This document shows, piece by piece, positions 36,065 through 47,920 of a stretch of DNA of 64,000 bases. The position numbers were made by a program, and so were the translations under genes. The notes under the pieces are model-generated. The model ran no database searches and had not been told where the DNA came from. It saw only the letters and a program-made list of their open reading frames with translations. Position 1 is the stretch's first letter, and each line of letters starts with the position of its first letter. The stretch comes from Plectrocnemia conspersa (lineage: Eukaryota > Arthropoda > Insecta > Trichoptera > Polycentropodidae): contig VTFK01000117.1 in assembly GCA_009617715.1 (NCBI GenBank), positions 1,178,001-1,242,000 of the forward strand, read 5' to 3'.

Positions 36065-36130
36065 TTTGAAATCACGGTAAGTAATCGGTCCATTCTCGTC
36101 TTATAAGGCGATCCTTTTGATGGTATAACT
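36065..36130. repeat. Unnamed dispersed repeat R2, copy 3 (partial)
   Basis: TTTTGAAATCACGGTAAGTAATCGGTCCATTCTCGTCTTATAAGG corresponds to the first part of copies 1 and 2 (CTGAAATCACAATCAGTGGG...TTGGTCC and TTGGTCCGCTTTCGTCATATAAG). Confidence 0.55.
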
Positions 36131-36600
36131 ATTCAGGTGATATGCCAATTGCATTGTTGATCAATATGATTTTATAAACATTTATAAAATTTTTTGTTTT
36201 TAAAACATTTCAATAAATTTAAAAAAAGCTACTGTGGTTTGTAAAACAAAAATAAAACTCATTTTATACAGTTTAAAATACTACTACTACAGTTTATAAA
36301 CAAAAATTTTTTTTTTTAAAATTTATTTTATTATTTAAAAAATGAGTGGAGATATGTATTTTGCAACCTGTTTTTATTCACGCGAGTCCAACAATTTTCA
36401 TGTATAGCCCTTTGTTATATATTTCTTTTTTTTTTTTTTACTAAATATCGAGATTGTTTATATGTATGTATAGCTTTACAAAAAATATGGTAATTTTATC
36501 AGCAAGATCAAGTTAAATTGGGTCGATTAAAACGGTGCATGCCTATTTTCGCACATACGTGGAGGATCAATGAATCGTTCCCTGGCACTTATAGGGTTAA

Positions 36601-36765
36601 ACACGTTTTAATTATTTCAATGTTTTACCGATTACTGGTACTGACCCTTGCGAAAAATGTGTATATGTGAGAATACCGTATTTTTTGACTGATCAATGCT
36701 CTTTTTAATATGTATTTTTATTGCTATATCCTGCATTCCATAAAAGGTTAAAATGTAATAAACGT
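36601..36765. repeat. Unnamed dispersed repeat R2, copy 4
   Basis: AATGTTTTACCGATTACTGGTAC, GAGAATACCGTATTTTTTGACTGATCAATGCTC, and then CATAAAAGGTTAAAATGTAA match copies 1 and 2 in the same order and strand. Confidence 0.7.
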
Positions 36766-37547
36766 AATTTATTGCACCCTTATTTTGGTTTGTATAAAAT
36801 ACATATTAAGCTAGACAATATACCTCACTGTTGCCAATAAAATATGATTTTTAGATATAATAAAAGCCTTAACAAAAATAACAATAAAAGCAAAAAAGAG
36901 CAGATTTAAGACAAAATAAAATTCAATTAAAAATTAAAATAGGAATGATGACGCGATTATTTCTGGTGTTGAAAAATTCGACTTTCTGACATTGTCATTG
37001 TTTTATTCTCGTGTTATTTTTATACCTGCTGAAAATGTTTCACGATTGCTAGCAAATCACTTGGTAACAGCCGTATCTTTGGCAGGTAAAAATAAACGCA
37101 ACTATGTTCTTTCTTTCATAATGAGATAAGGCTGATTATTGTGTACTCAAGAGTGTTATAGCTATACACATATTTTACTATTATATTGTACAATGAATAA
37201 AGAATATATATTATATTCTTTCGTCATTGCTATTATATTAAACAATCGCTTGCAATGATATTTAGTAGGTAAAAAACATTGTGAAGCAAGTACAGGTACA
37301 CAATAATAGGCCTCATCTCAGAATATAATACAGCATATTTTCATGTTTTTTATTTTTGAAAGATTAGCTGTTATCAAACGTGGTATGTGGTACGTAAACT
37401 TGGTGAAACACTCCAGTCTCAAAAAGCTAAAAAGAAAGGTGTGTTAATATGGGGAAGAGCAAATGATCGTAACCCTATACTTGAAGTTAGCCACTGAAAC
37501 TTGGTAGTATAGTATGATGGAATATACTAAAGTGCTAAAAGTTTACT

Positions 37548-37589
37548 TTGTTATTTATATAACAGCAAGATTTGTTATTTATATAACAG
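37548..37589. repeat. Tandem duplication of 18 bp
   Basis: TTGTTATTTATATAACAG occurs at 37548-37565 and 37572-37589, a 24-bp period. It lies directly before SINE copy C and may mark its insertion. Confidence 0.7.
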
Positions 37590-37675
37590 TCAGTGACAAA
37601 TACCTCAAAAATCTGGGTTCAAATCCCATGTGGACTTATGTGTTTTTTAATGACTAATGAATCTGATTGATCATC
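37585..37675 (+). repeat. tRNA-like SINE copy C
   Basis: A perfect B-box/T-arm core GGGTTCAAATCCC lies at 37615-37627, followed by ATGTGTTTTTTAATGACTAATGAATCTGATTGATCATCACGGG, which parallels copy A (GTGTTTTTCAAT...CCGATCGACAATCACAG). The A box is weak. Not a functional tRNA gene. Confidence 0.5.
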
Positions 37676-39125
37676 ACGGGTTAGATTTTTACATAAATTT
37701 AAATAATTTACATAAGTTTATACACACATATTTAAATGTAAACTATACAACTTGAATAATGTTAAAAATATTAAGTATAAGAAAATTCAAACTATAGATA
37801 AATGTTTCATTTTAATTATTCCTGCTGCCGAAAAGACTCATTCGGATGCTGTTTATGTGGAATTTATTGTGAGAAATGTGTTGCATAGTATGTACAGTCT
37901 TTTTAATAAATGTATCTGTATACATAAAATTGTTTTGAATTTATAAAGTTTTCGCATAATAGTACAAGATATTTTTCAATTAAAATAATATAAGCTTAAT
38001 TACAGAAAAAATTCAAATTAGGAATATAAATAAAGTAACAATATGTGCAATTTTTGGAATTTCAACAATTAAATTCTGTATCAAAGATAATAAGATATAT
38101 TTGGCAAGAAAGACAATTGCAGATATTGGTATAATTGATTGGTAAAATACGTTGTGTTTTTAGCAGACTTTTTTACGTGTTGTTACTATTGGTGCAATAG
38201 AAATTTATATTTTCAAAATATTCCACTACAAATACAAGTAAATAACTTATGAAAATTTATTTATATTATTAAATATTTTCAAACAGAATTAACGAAGAAG
38301 AAAATTAGACAGCTTGAGATCATTATGGCGTTAATGACCCGTTGACAAAGTTGACTGGATGCATTGTGAGTATTTGTGATAGGAAAGTAACGCGTCATAT
38401 ACCCAGAGAAAAGCATTGAAAGAGAAAGATTACTAAAATGGATTTTTCAGTAAAGACACACTCCAAGTGGCATTTTTTCCGATGAATAATTTATCTTCCC
38501 GCATGCTTGAAGCTATATCGAATGTATCATACATACATATATGTACTCTCTTATCTAAATATCGTTCCTTCATCATCACGTTGTTATGTGATATTTTTAT
38601 ATCTATGTAAGTGGAATAAATAAAAAAATTATGCGCCTAGATTTTTCCTTCCAATGAATTACGGTTACTTTATATGGAATTTGTCTTAGTGTGTGACTGT
38701 TCGTATTCTTTTTACTGAATAATCGTCGGATAAAACGTATATTTTATCATTCAAACTAGTGCCGGCATTTAAATGAACGACATAGATAAACAAAAATTTA
38801 CAAGCCCGCTCATTTCCAATGCATCTGTATCTGAATAAATGCACTTATAATGAGACTTCTTCTCAATGTGTCTCAGGGGATACGTGATAGACAGACAAAC
38901 AAAAAAGCATTTATAGTGAAGTGGAAAAACAAAATTTAGGCCCCTGAGAAAATAAAACACCTACTCTTCTCAACTTAAATATTGTTATTGTCCTCTTCAA
39001 AGACACTATTTAGTATATTCACATTCAGGAATATTTTATTTATTTCTTTATGGTCGTAGCATTGTACTCTGAATGTTTTATCTGTGGCAACAGGAAAAAT
39101 AATAAATAGTGTAGTGTGAGCTACT

Positions 39126-39179
39126 GCAAATTTTTTTTGAAAATTTGCACCACGATAGTGTAAGCCACGCTATCGTGGT
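39126..39179. repeat. Two perfect hairpins, directly abutting
   Basis: Hairpin 1: GCAAATTTT (39126-39134) / AAAATTTGC (39140-39148), 5-base loop. Hairpin 2: ACCACGATAG (39149-39158) / CTATCGTGGT (39170-39179), 11-base loop. No base separates them. Hairpin 2 resembles in sequence and layout the 3' hairpin of the retrotransposon family (ACCATCGTGG/CCACGATGGT) but is not the same. Confidence 0.75.
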
Positions 39180-42100
39180 ACAAAATCTATATTGAATTGA
39201 ATGCCTAAAACACTGGATGATTTTTTCATTATGACAGACAATTGTCACCCGCATCACATATAGGAGTACCAACGTGAGAAAAAAAAAATATTAAGCTTAA
39301 CTAGAAATTATCATTACATTTTTATCACACCTTAAACATAGCCATTTTTATTTAATCACTATTTTGACTTAAAAAAATTGAGTTATAAAAAATAAAAAAA
39401 TACGTAAATCGAGCTATTCAACTGTTAGATATAAGTACACAGTAAAAATAATACTAAAATAATAAAATATGTATGTATATAATCAATTTAATGCATTAAA
39501 CTAGTACTGAATAAAAATACATAATTCAATACACTATGGTTAATTTAATAATGTATCACTTTAGACTAAAAATTACTTCATCTACAGATCATGTCACACT
39601 TATAAGCCACAAGTCAATTACTCTCAAGATAAACGATGCATAAGCGAAAATAAAAGAAGAAAGGTAAAAAGGCTACATTTTTAGAACAACCAGAATTGTA
39701 TGCATTAGAGCTTCCAACCCGGGTTTATAAAAATAACCGAATACCATGTTATTTTTAACGGGTACCCTAAAATTAATTTCAATATAATATTTAATTTCTC
39801 CGTATAAAATATACTATATCTCACACAATTTTCAAGATACAAAGTTCTCTGGCTATTCTCATAATTCGCAAAATCTATTAAGATATTAAGTGGGTAGTGA
39901 GAGCGGTGAATCGAAAGGGACAAAAAATCCCTCTTCAACAGTCCGACAGTGTTGTTTCAAAATGTAAGTTTTATGACACATTTCGTTTCGGCATCCTCAT
40001 TAAAATGCAAGTATTTGCAAAAAATACACACGGCTTAATCGAGGGACGGTTGTACACAAGAAAGCGGTATTTAAGTCTATTGTTATTTTTTATCCGTCGC
40101 TAGTACGAGATGAGAGCAGTTTTTTTAAAAACTATTTCAATGAAATTTTGATACCAATTACACGATTTAAAATAAACAATTATCTATTTAGAAGTAAAAA
40201 AAAATATTTATTATTCACTTTTGCAAATATGAACAAAGTAAATTCTGCAGATAATAATTTTTTTATTCAAATTGTATGATGCTTTCAAATTTATAATCCG
40301 CGCAAGTTGACAATGGTCGGCACTTTGTAAAGTTTTTACTGTCAGCAATATATTGGGACGGGTGAGCCATTTCACGTGTTTTTATTCATATATTAAAATT
40401 CATATATTAAAATTGTTTCACGCTTACGGATAAAATTTGAGACAAATATTTCTTTGCCATTTTTTATATCTGACTTTGGTATCAAGACAAAATTTAATCT
40501 TGACTATGGACTTTAAAATTGATATATTTTGACTAAAATTAAATCGTTCTTAGATACAATTTATAAAAATTACATTAGTTTCATCTGTGGTGTAACACAA
40601 CTTATCGGATTATTTATTTGTTATTCTACGAATATTTTAAAACTGATACATTTATTAACCATAATAGTTTTGTAACAAACAATAAATTTAACAGACATTG
40701 CAACTAATTTTAATCAAAAATTTAATTTGCCGGTTAAAGTTTAGGAGCCCTTCTCTCTATTCTTACTTATATTTTTTATTGAATATTCGCTATTTAATTT
40801 TAAATGTATCTGTATTTTGTAAATAAAATCGAAAAATAAAAATAAGATAATATAATATAATATTTGGATAATAATACATATTTTTAAATATTATATTTAT
40901 TAATTATTGTGATTAATTACGTCTATGGGTTCCCGGTTAATTTATGGAAAATGCTTAAGAACCCTATAATGAATTTGGCTGGGTATTTGGATGCCCTAGT
41001 CTGCATAAAATATATTACATTATTGTTAAAAAAACACTTTTCTATTTGTATTTATTGTTATTTGTTAAGCCCTGCACATTAATTTACAATTTGATCATTT
41101 ACAACACGTTGAAATTAATTTTTACGTTAAAAATTAATATGTAAAAGTATTGTAAAAAGAAAAAAATTATACATGCATAATATATAAAAAATAGAAACTG
41201 CCGTTTTATTACTAAATATTATTTAATTTTAAGAACTTATGAAATCGATTATCCAAATTAAATAATTTATAAATTTTTATTTTTATAAAATTATTTAAAA
41301 TATGTATTTAGTACGACTTCCATAGATAAATAATATTTATTGCTACAAATAATACTCAAATGCGATAAAGACCTCTATAAAACTTCAATAGTGGTTCTAA
41401 ATTAAAATATTTTAATAGTTTCAACAGTGGCGCGCAGATGGCGTTAGTAACTCCGATACAAAGCAGAGCTTAAAAGTAATCCGCGAGCTTTTGATTAAAA
41501 ATTTTACGTAGACAATATAGACCAGGCGGAATATATATGAGTATCGCTTTTGAAAAATATTGAAATTCTATACATAATACTTTTTAATCCTAGTGCTCGA
41601 AGTGTATTTCATGGAGTCTGTTCGTTTTTAATATATTTTTTTTATTAATTAAAGTGAGCCTTTGATTAAAAAATCATATTATATGTACTTATATAGAAAA
41701 GATTAAAAAAGTAAAAAGATTATATTAATTTTAAATTACGTTATATTTTTAAATAAGATTCTATTGCAATTAGTATTTTAATCCTTTTACATTATACTTT
41801 TCTGTATTAATTTTATAAATATAAAAATTAAAATAAAATAAAATATAAATTTACACGAAGAATTTGAGGTTAAATATGATATTTATTTATTTAAGTGAAT
41901 ATGTATCAGCGCTTCACAATAATTTTTCATCCACAGCGAATCAAGATTCCCATAATTCCGCGGCATACCTCAAACAAAAATATGAGTGTAATCCAAATTT
42001 AAAACCCTGATTTATTTTCCTGTAAATAAGCAAGACTGTAAAATTTATTATGAGTCGCAGTACTAATCAGACATGTAACACACAAGTAGAGCAGTAGCTT

Positions 42101-42425
42101 AAAATAAACGCTGCACTTCTTGCTGAAAAGGCAGTCGGTACTTTTGCAGTGCTTTGAAGCAGGTTATTACTTCATAAGAAAAAAATTGTTCTCTATAGTT
42201 TAAAAAGCACTATATTTAGTAAGTACTTAATTAGTTGTTGCTTCTATCTTTTATTTTATATATATATATATATATATTCTACTTAAAATTAATTTTAGTT
42301 TTTCTCCCTAAATTATAACCACTAACGATTTATTTTTATTTAAATTATATTCGATAAAATAATATGTATAATTGACTTATCATATTAAAATTAACGTTTT
42401 ATAAAAACACGTGTGAAATACAAGA
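39180..42425. other. Non-coding stretch
   Basis: Very AT-rich. A 16-bp tandem pair ATTCATATATTAAA lies near 40384-40412 and a (TA)n run near 42256-42277. No gene. Confidence 0.55.
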
Positions 42426-43110
42426 CGGTCGCAATTATTACGAATTAAATTCAGTCCATAACGGTCTCTGGCTCAGGCCTTTCTGTGTCCGACCGATTAT
42501 TTAAATGCCCAATCCGCCCATTCAATAAAAGCGAAATATTTGGATTATGATTTAGGTGGTGTCGGGCCGCACTTAATCATACTTTGCTTCGATATGAACA
42601 AAGAGCCCACGATTTGACGTATTACCATTAGGTTATAACCTATTTGAATGACGTCACAGTCAAATCGTTAAACGTGATTTTGTGAAATGTTTAGAATGAG
42701 TTTTTATCCAATTTCGGGCTACCTTTTGAATTCGCTTAAACGCCGAGTGATTACTATGTGTAGCGGGCGAAAAAAGGGCCGGTGCACAAAAGAGCGGCGA
42801 TTAATTTTTATTTGGCGAAAACTGTTGTTAATCCAGAGTGGGTCCGATTATATGAAATTTTAAAATTGCGCCTGGGCCGCGATAAATGGATATTTATAGG
42901 GCGCGAGGGTGGCTCGACTACCGAGTGGCCGATTTATGTTGCGGACACAATGGGCACAATGGCTACCGTGGGCGCAAGTAATTACACGCACCCCATACTC
43001 GTATATATACGTACATCGATATCTATGCATACGCGATATATGACTAAACGATTTATAAGGCTGCTTATTGTTTTGTGGTATGGTAGATTTTTGATGTACG
43101 TAGCAATAAA
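42426..43110. other. GC-richer unique island, enhancer-like
   Basis: About 680 bp of unique sequence (GGGCCGCGATAAATGGATATT, GGGCGCGAGGGTGGCTCGAC, TGACGTCACAG with a CRE-type palindrome at about 42649, TTTTTATTTGGCG). The plus frame 42782-43138 (118 codons) has no recognisable domain. AT-core homeodomain/caudal-like sites next to GC blocks suggest a cis-regulatory element. Further short GC patches continue to 43400. Confidence 0.35.
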
Positions 43111-43410
43111 AACTGTTTGTATATCAAAGAAGTATTGAATTTCCTTCTGTATGCCATATTTTCAGTAAAAATTATGGTTGACAGACTACAAATGTATGAC
43201 AGAACAAAATTTATTAAAAAGGAAAACCATTTGCAGGGAAGATAATTTGAAAATGTGACTAAGTGTCACATATTTTATATTGCCAATTCAAAACAGCCCT
43301 GGTGAATCGCAGATAAAGATGTCGGCGGGCCAACTGCATCGCTTAATGGACACACTCAAGTGCAAATTTAAGATGGCAATCGTTAGCACGGGTTAAAAAT
43401 AGCAGTAGTC

Positions 43411-44995
43411 ATTTTGCAGGGAGTAAAACGCATTGTGAATACGCATCCTTTGTAATATTTACAATTGTTTGGCCCTAAAATATTTATTCCATAGTTACGC
43501 CTTACTTTCGAGACGAGATGTTATTTATTTTCATTTATTCGAAATGATCATTAGAATGACCTCTAAATTGATTGTGAAAGTGGTTGTAATGTATAAGCAA
43601 CTGAAATCTTAATTTTGTTATAAATTTATTATCCAAAATACCACATAAAAATATGTGATGCTTTAATGGAAGTGTTTTTATAAATATATTAATTAACTGC
43701 TTCTCCAAATTGCAGTAAAAAAAAGCCAGATATGACAAAAACTAGGATAATAAAATAGGAAATTCAATTTTCACAATGAATTTTAAAGCTGTTTTTAATC
43801 AGTAAAATAGAACTAGATTTTGTGTTTAATATGAAATCAAATTGTATGTCCATTACATTTATATATTATTTAGGCTATTTATAATAAGAAACAAAGGTGG
43901 ATTTATATGTTAAACATTTTTTTCAAAGTTTTATTTGATTCATATCATCCTATTTTTTTTCAGAATGATATAATCTACTAAAATAGTTAGGCTATTTATC
44001 AAAAAAAAATTTTAATAAACTCATTAAAAATATATTTTTGATTTCTGTATGGTTTTGCAAAAAGAACTAAAGAAAATTAACAAATCATAAATTTTTAAAA
44101 ACTACATCAGACACGATTAAAAATATATTTTTATTATTTTTAAAAAACAGGATTTAACATTGATACAAAACGCCTGAGAAGAAACAATAAGATAAGCTGT
44201 AGTTTTGAAGTGAATCGCTGAAGATAAAATCATATTTTTATTTCCTAAAATAATTGATTACTAGAATCTGTAATTTATATTTAAAATCTTTGTATTTTAA
44301 ATATATATAAAAATCTTAGAGTCTCGGGAATTTCTGGCATTTATGTATGGGTCTTGATTGAGAGCCCCAAAAACTTTTACACGAAAAAAACGATTGCATC
44401 AAATCGATTAGGATTTAAAAAAATATATGTAATGTATAATTAAAATTTCATATGAATAATACGCAAAATTCCATTTTTAGTTCCATATACATAAATATAT
44501 CAGATAATAAAATATTGTTTAAAAAATACCATTGCAACACTTAGAGATGTGCTAATATATAGTTTTCAAAAACGCTGTTCTAAACACTAAAACGAGTATT
44601 AGTATAAGCGTTAAGGGACAAACCCAAATATTTGAATAAGACCTGTTAATGTTTTATCATATGCGCTACTATTCGCTACGAAGTCCATCCCTTGATTATA
44701 ATTTGGTGAGTCGACATTACAATTTAGGGATTTGATTTATTATGATGAAGACATTACTGCCTTTAAATAAGATAAAGTTGTAAATAAGTGTGTGGAGGTA
44801 CTTTTACATATTCTATTTCATAACACATTACACACGCAAAAAGAATATATCTACAACACTCTCAGAGCCATTTAAAGCCTACGACGCTGCATTATTACTC
44901 CCGGAAAAAGTAGTAGAAAAAGAAATAGAATAAAAAACAATTTTTCAAATAAAGCACTAGCACTCTCGGGTTAAAGAAATGTTGTCGGGCACACA
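43411..44995. other. Non-coding stretch
   Basis: AT-rich, no gene and no clear repeat. Confidence 0.55.
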
Positions 44996-44999
44996 TTCT

Positions 45000-45250
45000 A
45001 AAGCCCGAGCCACACAACAGTATAGTGTTTATCATCCACTATAGGTAAAGGTTTCCGTGTTCATTTTCAGTCCGCACCGCGGTGTTGGTTATGCGAGTCA
45101 CGTGCGGATGTTCCGGCGGCCGGGGGCGCCCGCCCCCCGGAGGCTGCGCCCCCGGGTTATTCACGTGCTGTTGCGTGCGTTGAATTCGCCACATCGCACA
45201 GTCTGCAGATAAAGCCGACACACAGACCGCCATGTGTCGGTCGCCATCTT
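45000..45250. promoter_or_regulatory. CpG-rich block with hairpin, E-boxes and ATGGCG motif
   Basis: Extremely GC-rich core at 45110-45160 with a perfect 9-bp hairpin (CCGGGGGCG 45120-45128 / CGCCCCCGG 45147-45155). CACGTG E-boxes flank it (GTCACGTGCGG, TTCACGTGCTG). AAGATGGCGACC on minus near 45240 resembles a YY1/Pho site or a start-codon context. The minus frame 45233-45039 (64 codons) matches no family. It may be the promoter or first exon of an unseen gene, or a regulatory element. Confidence 0.35.
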
Positions 45251-46040
45251 TATCCTACATTTAGATTTAATGTTGTATATATTTTTAAATTGTGATCACC
45301 ATTCCGCATCAGTATGGAAGGGTTCTGGTAGAAGAGGCGACCGCGAGGTCATCCTAATGTTTATACTGATAAAGAAGTGAGATGATAGTGATTATGCATT
45401 ATTTATTTATTGGGCTCGAATTGCTTATTGTACCAATTTAATTTATTGGCACTGACAAAATTCCAAGGTTCCAAGCCTTCCAAAATACTTGGAAATTATT
45501 AATATATTTTCAGCATCTACCTGAGAGGCAACTTATTTTCATAACTAATATTTATCAGTTATATTATTAAAACATTTTTGAGGCTTGTCATTAATTTAAC
45601 AATGTACAGTGATCTATGATACTCTTTTAAAAACAAAACGGATCTCGCCTAATGAAAGATAATTCTTATACGTTATCCTTTGTCGAAATTACCTATAAAG
45701 AGTCACCCGAAAGATAAGCTCAAGTTTCATATAAAAAGATGGACATTATAGGCAGAAATTGACAATACTGCCATTGGTTAAAATAAACATTTTTACCATA
45801 GGCGAAATTTTCCTAATTTCAATTTGTGCAAATAAATTGTAGGATATACAAAATAAATTCATTGATTGTAACTGTGATAATATTGATTTCAATATATAAA
45901 AATAAGTATTTATTTCACACTTATTATCTTCCCTTAAACACAAAATCTGTTTGTTATTATCATAGAAAATAAACACCGGCAATTAATATATTTAAATTAT
46001 TAGCCGATGTTTGTTACTATGGCAATATGTAACATAACAA
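45251..46040. other. Non-coding stretch
   Basis: No gene. Ordinary AT-rich sequence up to the Tigger insertion. Confidence 0.55.
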
Positions 46041-46065
46041 TACACCCATACCTCGCTATACGGCC
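46041..46065 (+). repeat. Left TA duplication and terminal inverted repeat
   Basis: TA at 46041-46042, then the 23-bp repeat 46043-46065. It pairs with 47780-47802 with a single mismatch (A to T at position 16). Confidence 0.9.
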
Positions 46066-47802
46066 GCTCTTTATACGGCCTTTCGCTATAACGGTCCTCT
46101 TCAATTAAGGCACGTTTTTGATTTACGGCCTAAAATGTTTCGCTATAACGGCAAAAAAACTTTTTTTCGATGTCGATTTTAAAAAAAATTTAAAAATAGA
46201 TTTAATTTGCATAATTTTAAAATGAAAGGTGAAGCAGCTAGCGCCGATGAGGCCGCATCTAAGGAATATCCCAACATTATAAGGGAATTATTGAAAGAGG
46301 TGGTCATAAACCTGAACAAGTGTTTAACGTAGACGAAACAGGGCTTTATTGGAAGCGAATGCCTGATTGCACGTACATTTCAAAAACCGAAAAATCTGCG
46401 CCTGGTTATAAGGTGTCTAAAGAACGATTAACTTTGCTACTTGGTGCAAATGCCGCGGGTGATTTTAAGCTAAAACCACTTTTAATATATTTGTCCGAAA
46501 ATCCAAGGCCTCTTAAAGGACTAAATAAAAATCAATTAACCGTCATATGGAGATCCAACAAGAAAGCTTGGATGACTTAAGCTACTTTAGAGGATTGGTT
46601 CAAAAATCACTTTTGCACAGAAGTGAAAAAATATTTGCGAGACAATAACTAGAACAAGGCTTTGCTAATTTTGGATAATGCAGCAGGGCATCCTACTAAT
46701 TTATCCGAACTATCTGAAGATTTCATGATTGAGTACCTTCCGAAAAATACAACAGCTCTGATCCAACCAATGGATCAGGGTGCAATAGCCACATTTAAGG
46801 CATATTACCTACGCTGAACTTTCCGACAACTTATAAGGGAAACCGATGGTAAATCTTCAATTACAACATTTTGGAAAAAACTATAACATCAAGGACGCTG
46901 TTGACAGCATCAGTGAATCATGGTAGGAATTAAAATTAACGACAATGAACCATGTTTGGAAAAAAATATGGCCAGAATGTGTAAAAAGTACTGATGCAGA
47001 AGTTAATTGCCTTCCTGAAATTAGGCAAAACATTTTGGATCTAGCACATGATCTCGGCTTTGAAGGTTTGAACGAACGTGATGTGCTTGATCTACTTGAA
47101 GCTGATAGGGAACCCCTTTCATATAAGGAACTCATTCAGTTGCAAGCAGAACCGGCATTTGATGAAGAGACAGAGCCTGTTGTATCCAAACAGCTAACAT
47201 CGAAAAAATTGTCAAAAGCTTTTTCCTATTTCGAACAAGGAATAAACATCTTCCTTGAAAACGATCCTGACGTCGAAAGTAGCGCTAAAGTTTCTCGAGG
47301 AATTAACTCAGCCATTAGCTGTTATAAATCACTGAAGAACGAAAGAGACAAAAAGGCAAGACAAACAACGTTGGACAATTTTTTTAAGCCAGGCCCATCC
47401 TTACCAGCGAAAAATGAGAACGACAGTGATCTGCAGGTTACCAGTTCTTCATCGTCTTCAGATTAAAGCCATTTTAAAAAAAATATGTATGTATTCATAC
47501 ACATATTTTATGTAACATGAAGTTGTTTCATTTTTGTTTATGGATTATTGTTGGTTTTTGCAGTCTGTTATTATTTTATGTACAAATGTATGTACTTGTT
47601 ATGTATGTATTTTTGATTTAAATAAAATAAAAAGATAAAATGCATTTTAAATGATAAACCATGTTACATATTTAACAAATTTGGAACCGACCCCATTCAA
47701 TTTGTATGAATTTGTATTAGAATAATTGATTCGTTATACGGCTTTTCGTTTAGCGGCCAAGTTTCGTGGAACGTATCTAGGCCGTAAAGCGAGGTATGGG
47801 TG
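46043..47802 (+). mobile_element. Tigger/pogo DNA transposon with intact ends, internally deleted
   Basis: The left end CACCCATACCTCGCTATACGG (46043 on) and the right end, inverted, CACCCATACCTCGCTTTACGG (47802 back) form 23-bp terminal inverted repeats with one mismatch. Both are flanked by TA, the target duplication of this superfamily. The subterminal DNA is full of (A)CGGCC/CGCTATA-CGG motifs, repeated about five times at the left and three at the right, as expected for transposase-binding sites. At 1,760 bp it is shorter than full Tigger-type elements (about 2.4 kb) because the 5' half of the transposase is gone. Ends are well kept, so it could once have been moved in trans. Confidence 0.92.
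46222..47466 (+). pseudogene. Tigger (TIGD1-like) transposase lacking its DNA-binding half
   Basis: It starts in the region before the catalytic domain (MKGEAASADEAASKEYPNII) and then shows the DDE/D core: VFNVDETGLYWKRMPDCTYI (first Asp), LILDNAAGHP (second Asp), LIQPMDQGAIATFKAYYLR (third Asp). The C-terminal part 46945-47466 is open for 173 codons and ends in ISCYKSLKNERDKKARQTTL and a Ser-rich tail, as in TIGD1. The N-terminal pair of CENP-B-type helix-turn-helix domains (about 170 residues) is absent. Breaks: frameshift near 46285, stops at 46578-46580, near 46650 and 46815, frameshift near 46880, stop near 46924. It cannot make an active protein. Confidence 0.92.
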
Positions 47803-47804
47803 TA
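47780..47804 (-). repeat. Right terminal inverted repeat and TA duplication
   Basis: GGCCGTAAAGCGAGGTATGG... to 47802, then TA at 47803-47804. It is the inverse of the left end. Confidence 0.9.
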
Positions 47805-47824
47805 TATTGAAATACTTTGACTAG

Positions 47825-47920
47825 GATGTTATAAAGCATCCATCATATTCTCCTGACCTTGCTCTTTTAGCCATAAATTCACGACTTTACAAAATTAATA
47901 AGAAGCTATAGAATAAGGAA
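47825..47920 (+). pseudogene. Mariner transposase C-terminal scrap
   Basis: DVIKHPSYSPDLALLAINSR, followed by LYKINKKL and a stop, matches the mariner HPPYSPDLAPSDFHLF block, which carries the third catalytic Asp. Preceding KYFD fits the usual upstream residues. It touches the right flank of the Tigger element, so Tigger probably inserted into or beside an older mariner. Confidence 0.7.

Larger units (their letters stand above)
36766..39120. other. Non-coding stretch
   Basis: AT-rich, no gene. It contains the tandem pair at 37548-37589 and SINE copy C (37585-37675). Nothing else is supported. Confidence 0.5.

Noticed and set aside
42256..42277. (TA)n and similar runs (also 3600, 12035, 49246) as meaningful elements
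   Set aside because: Simple microsatellites expected in AT-rich DNA.
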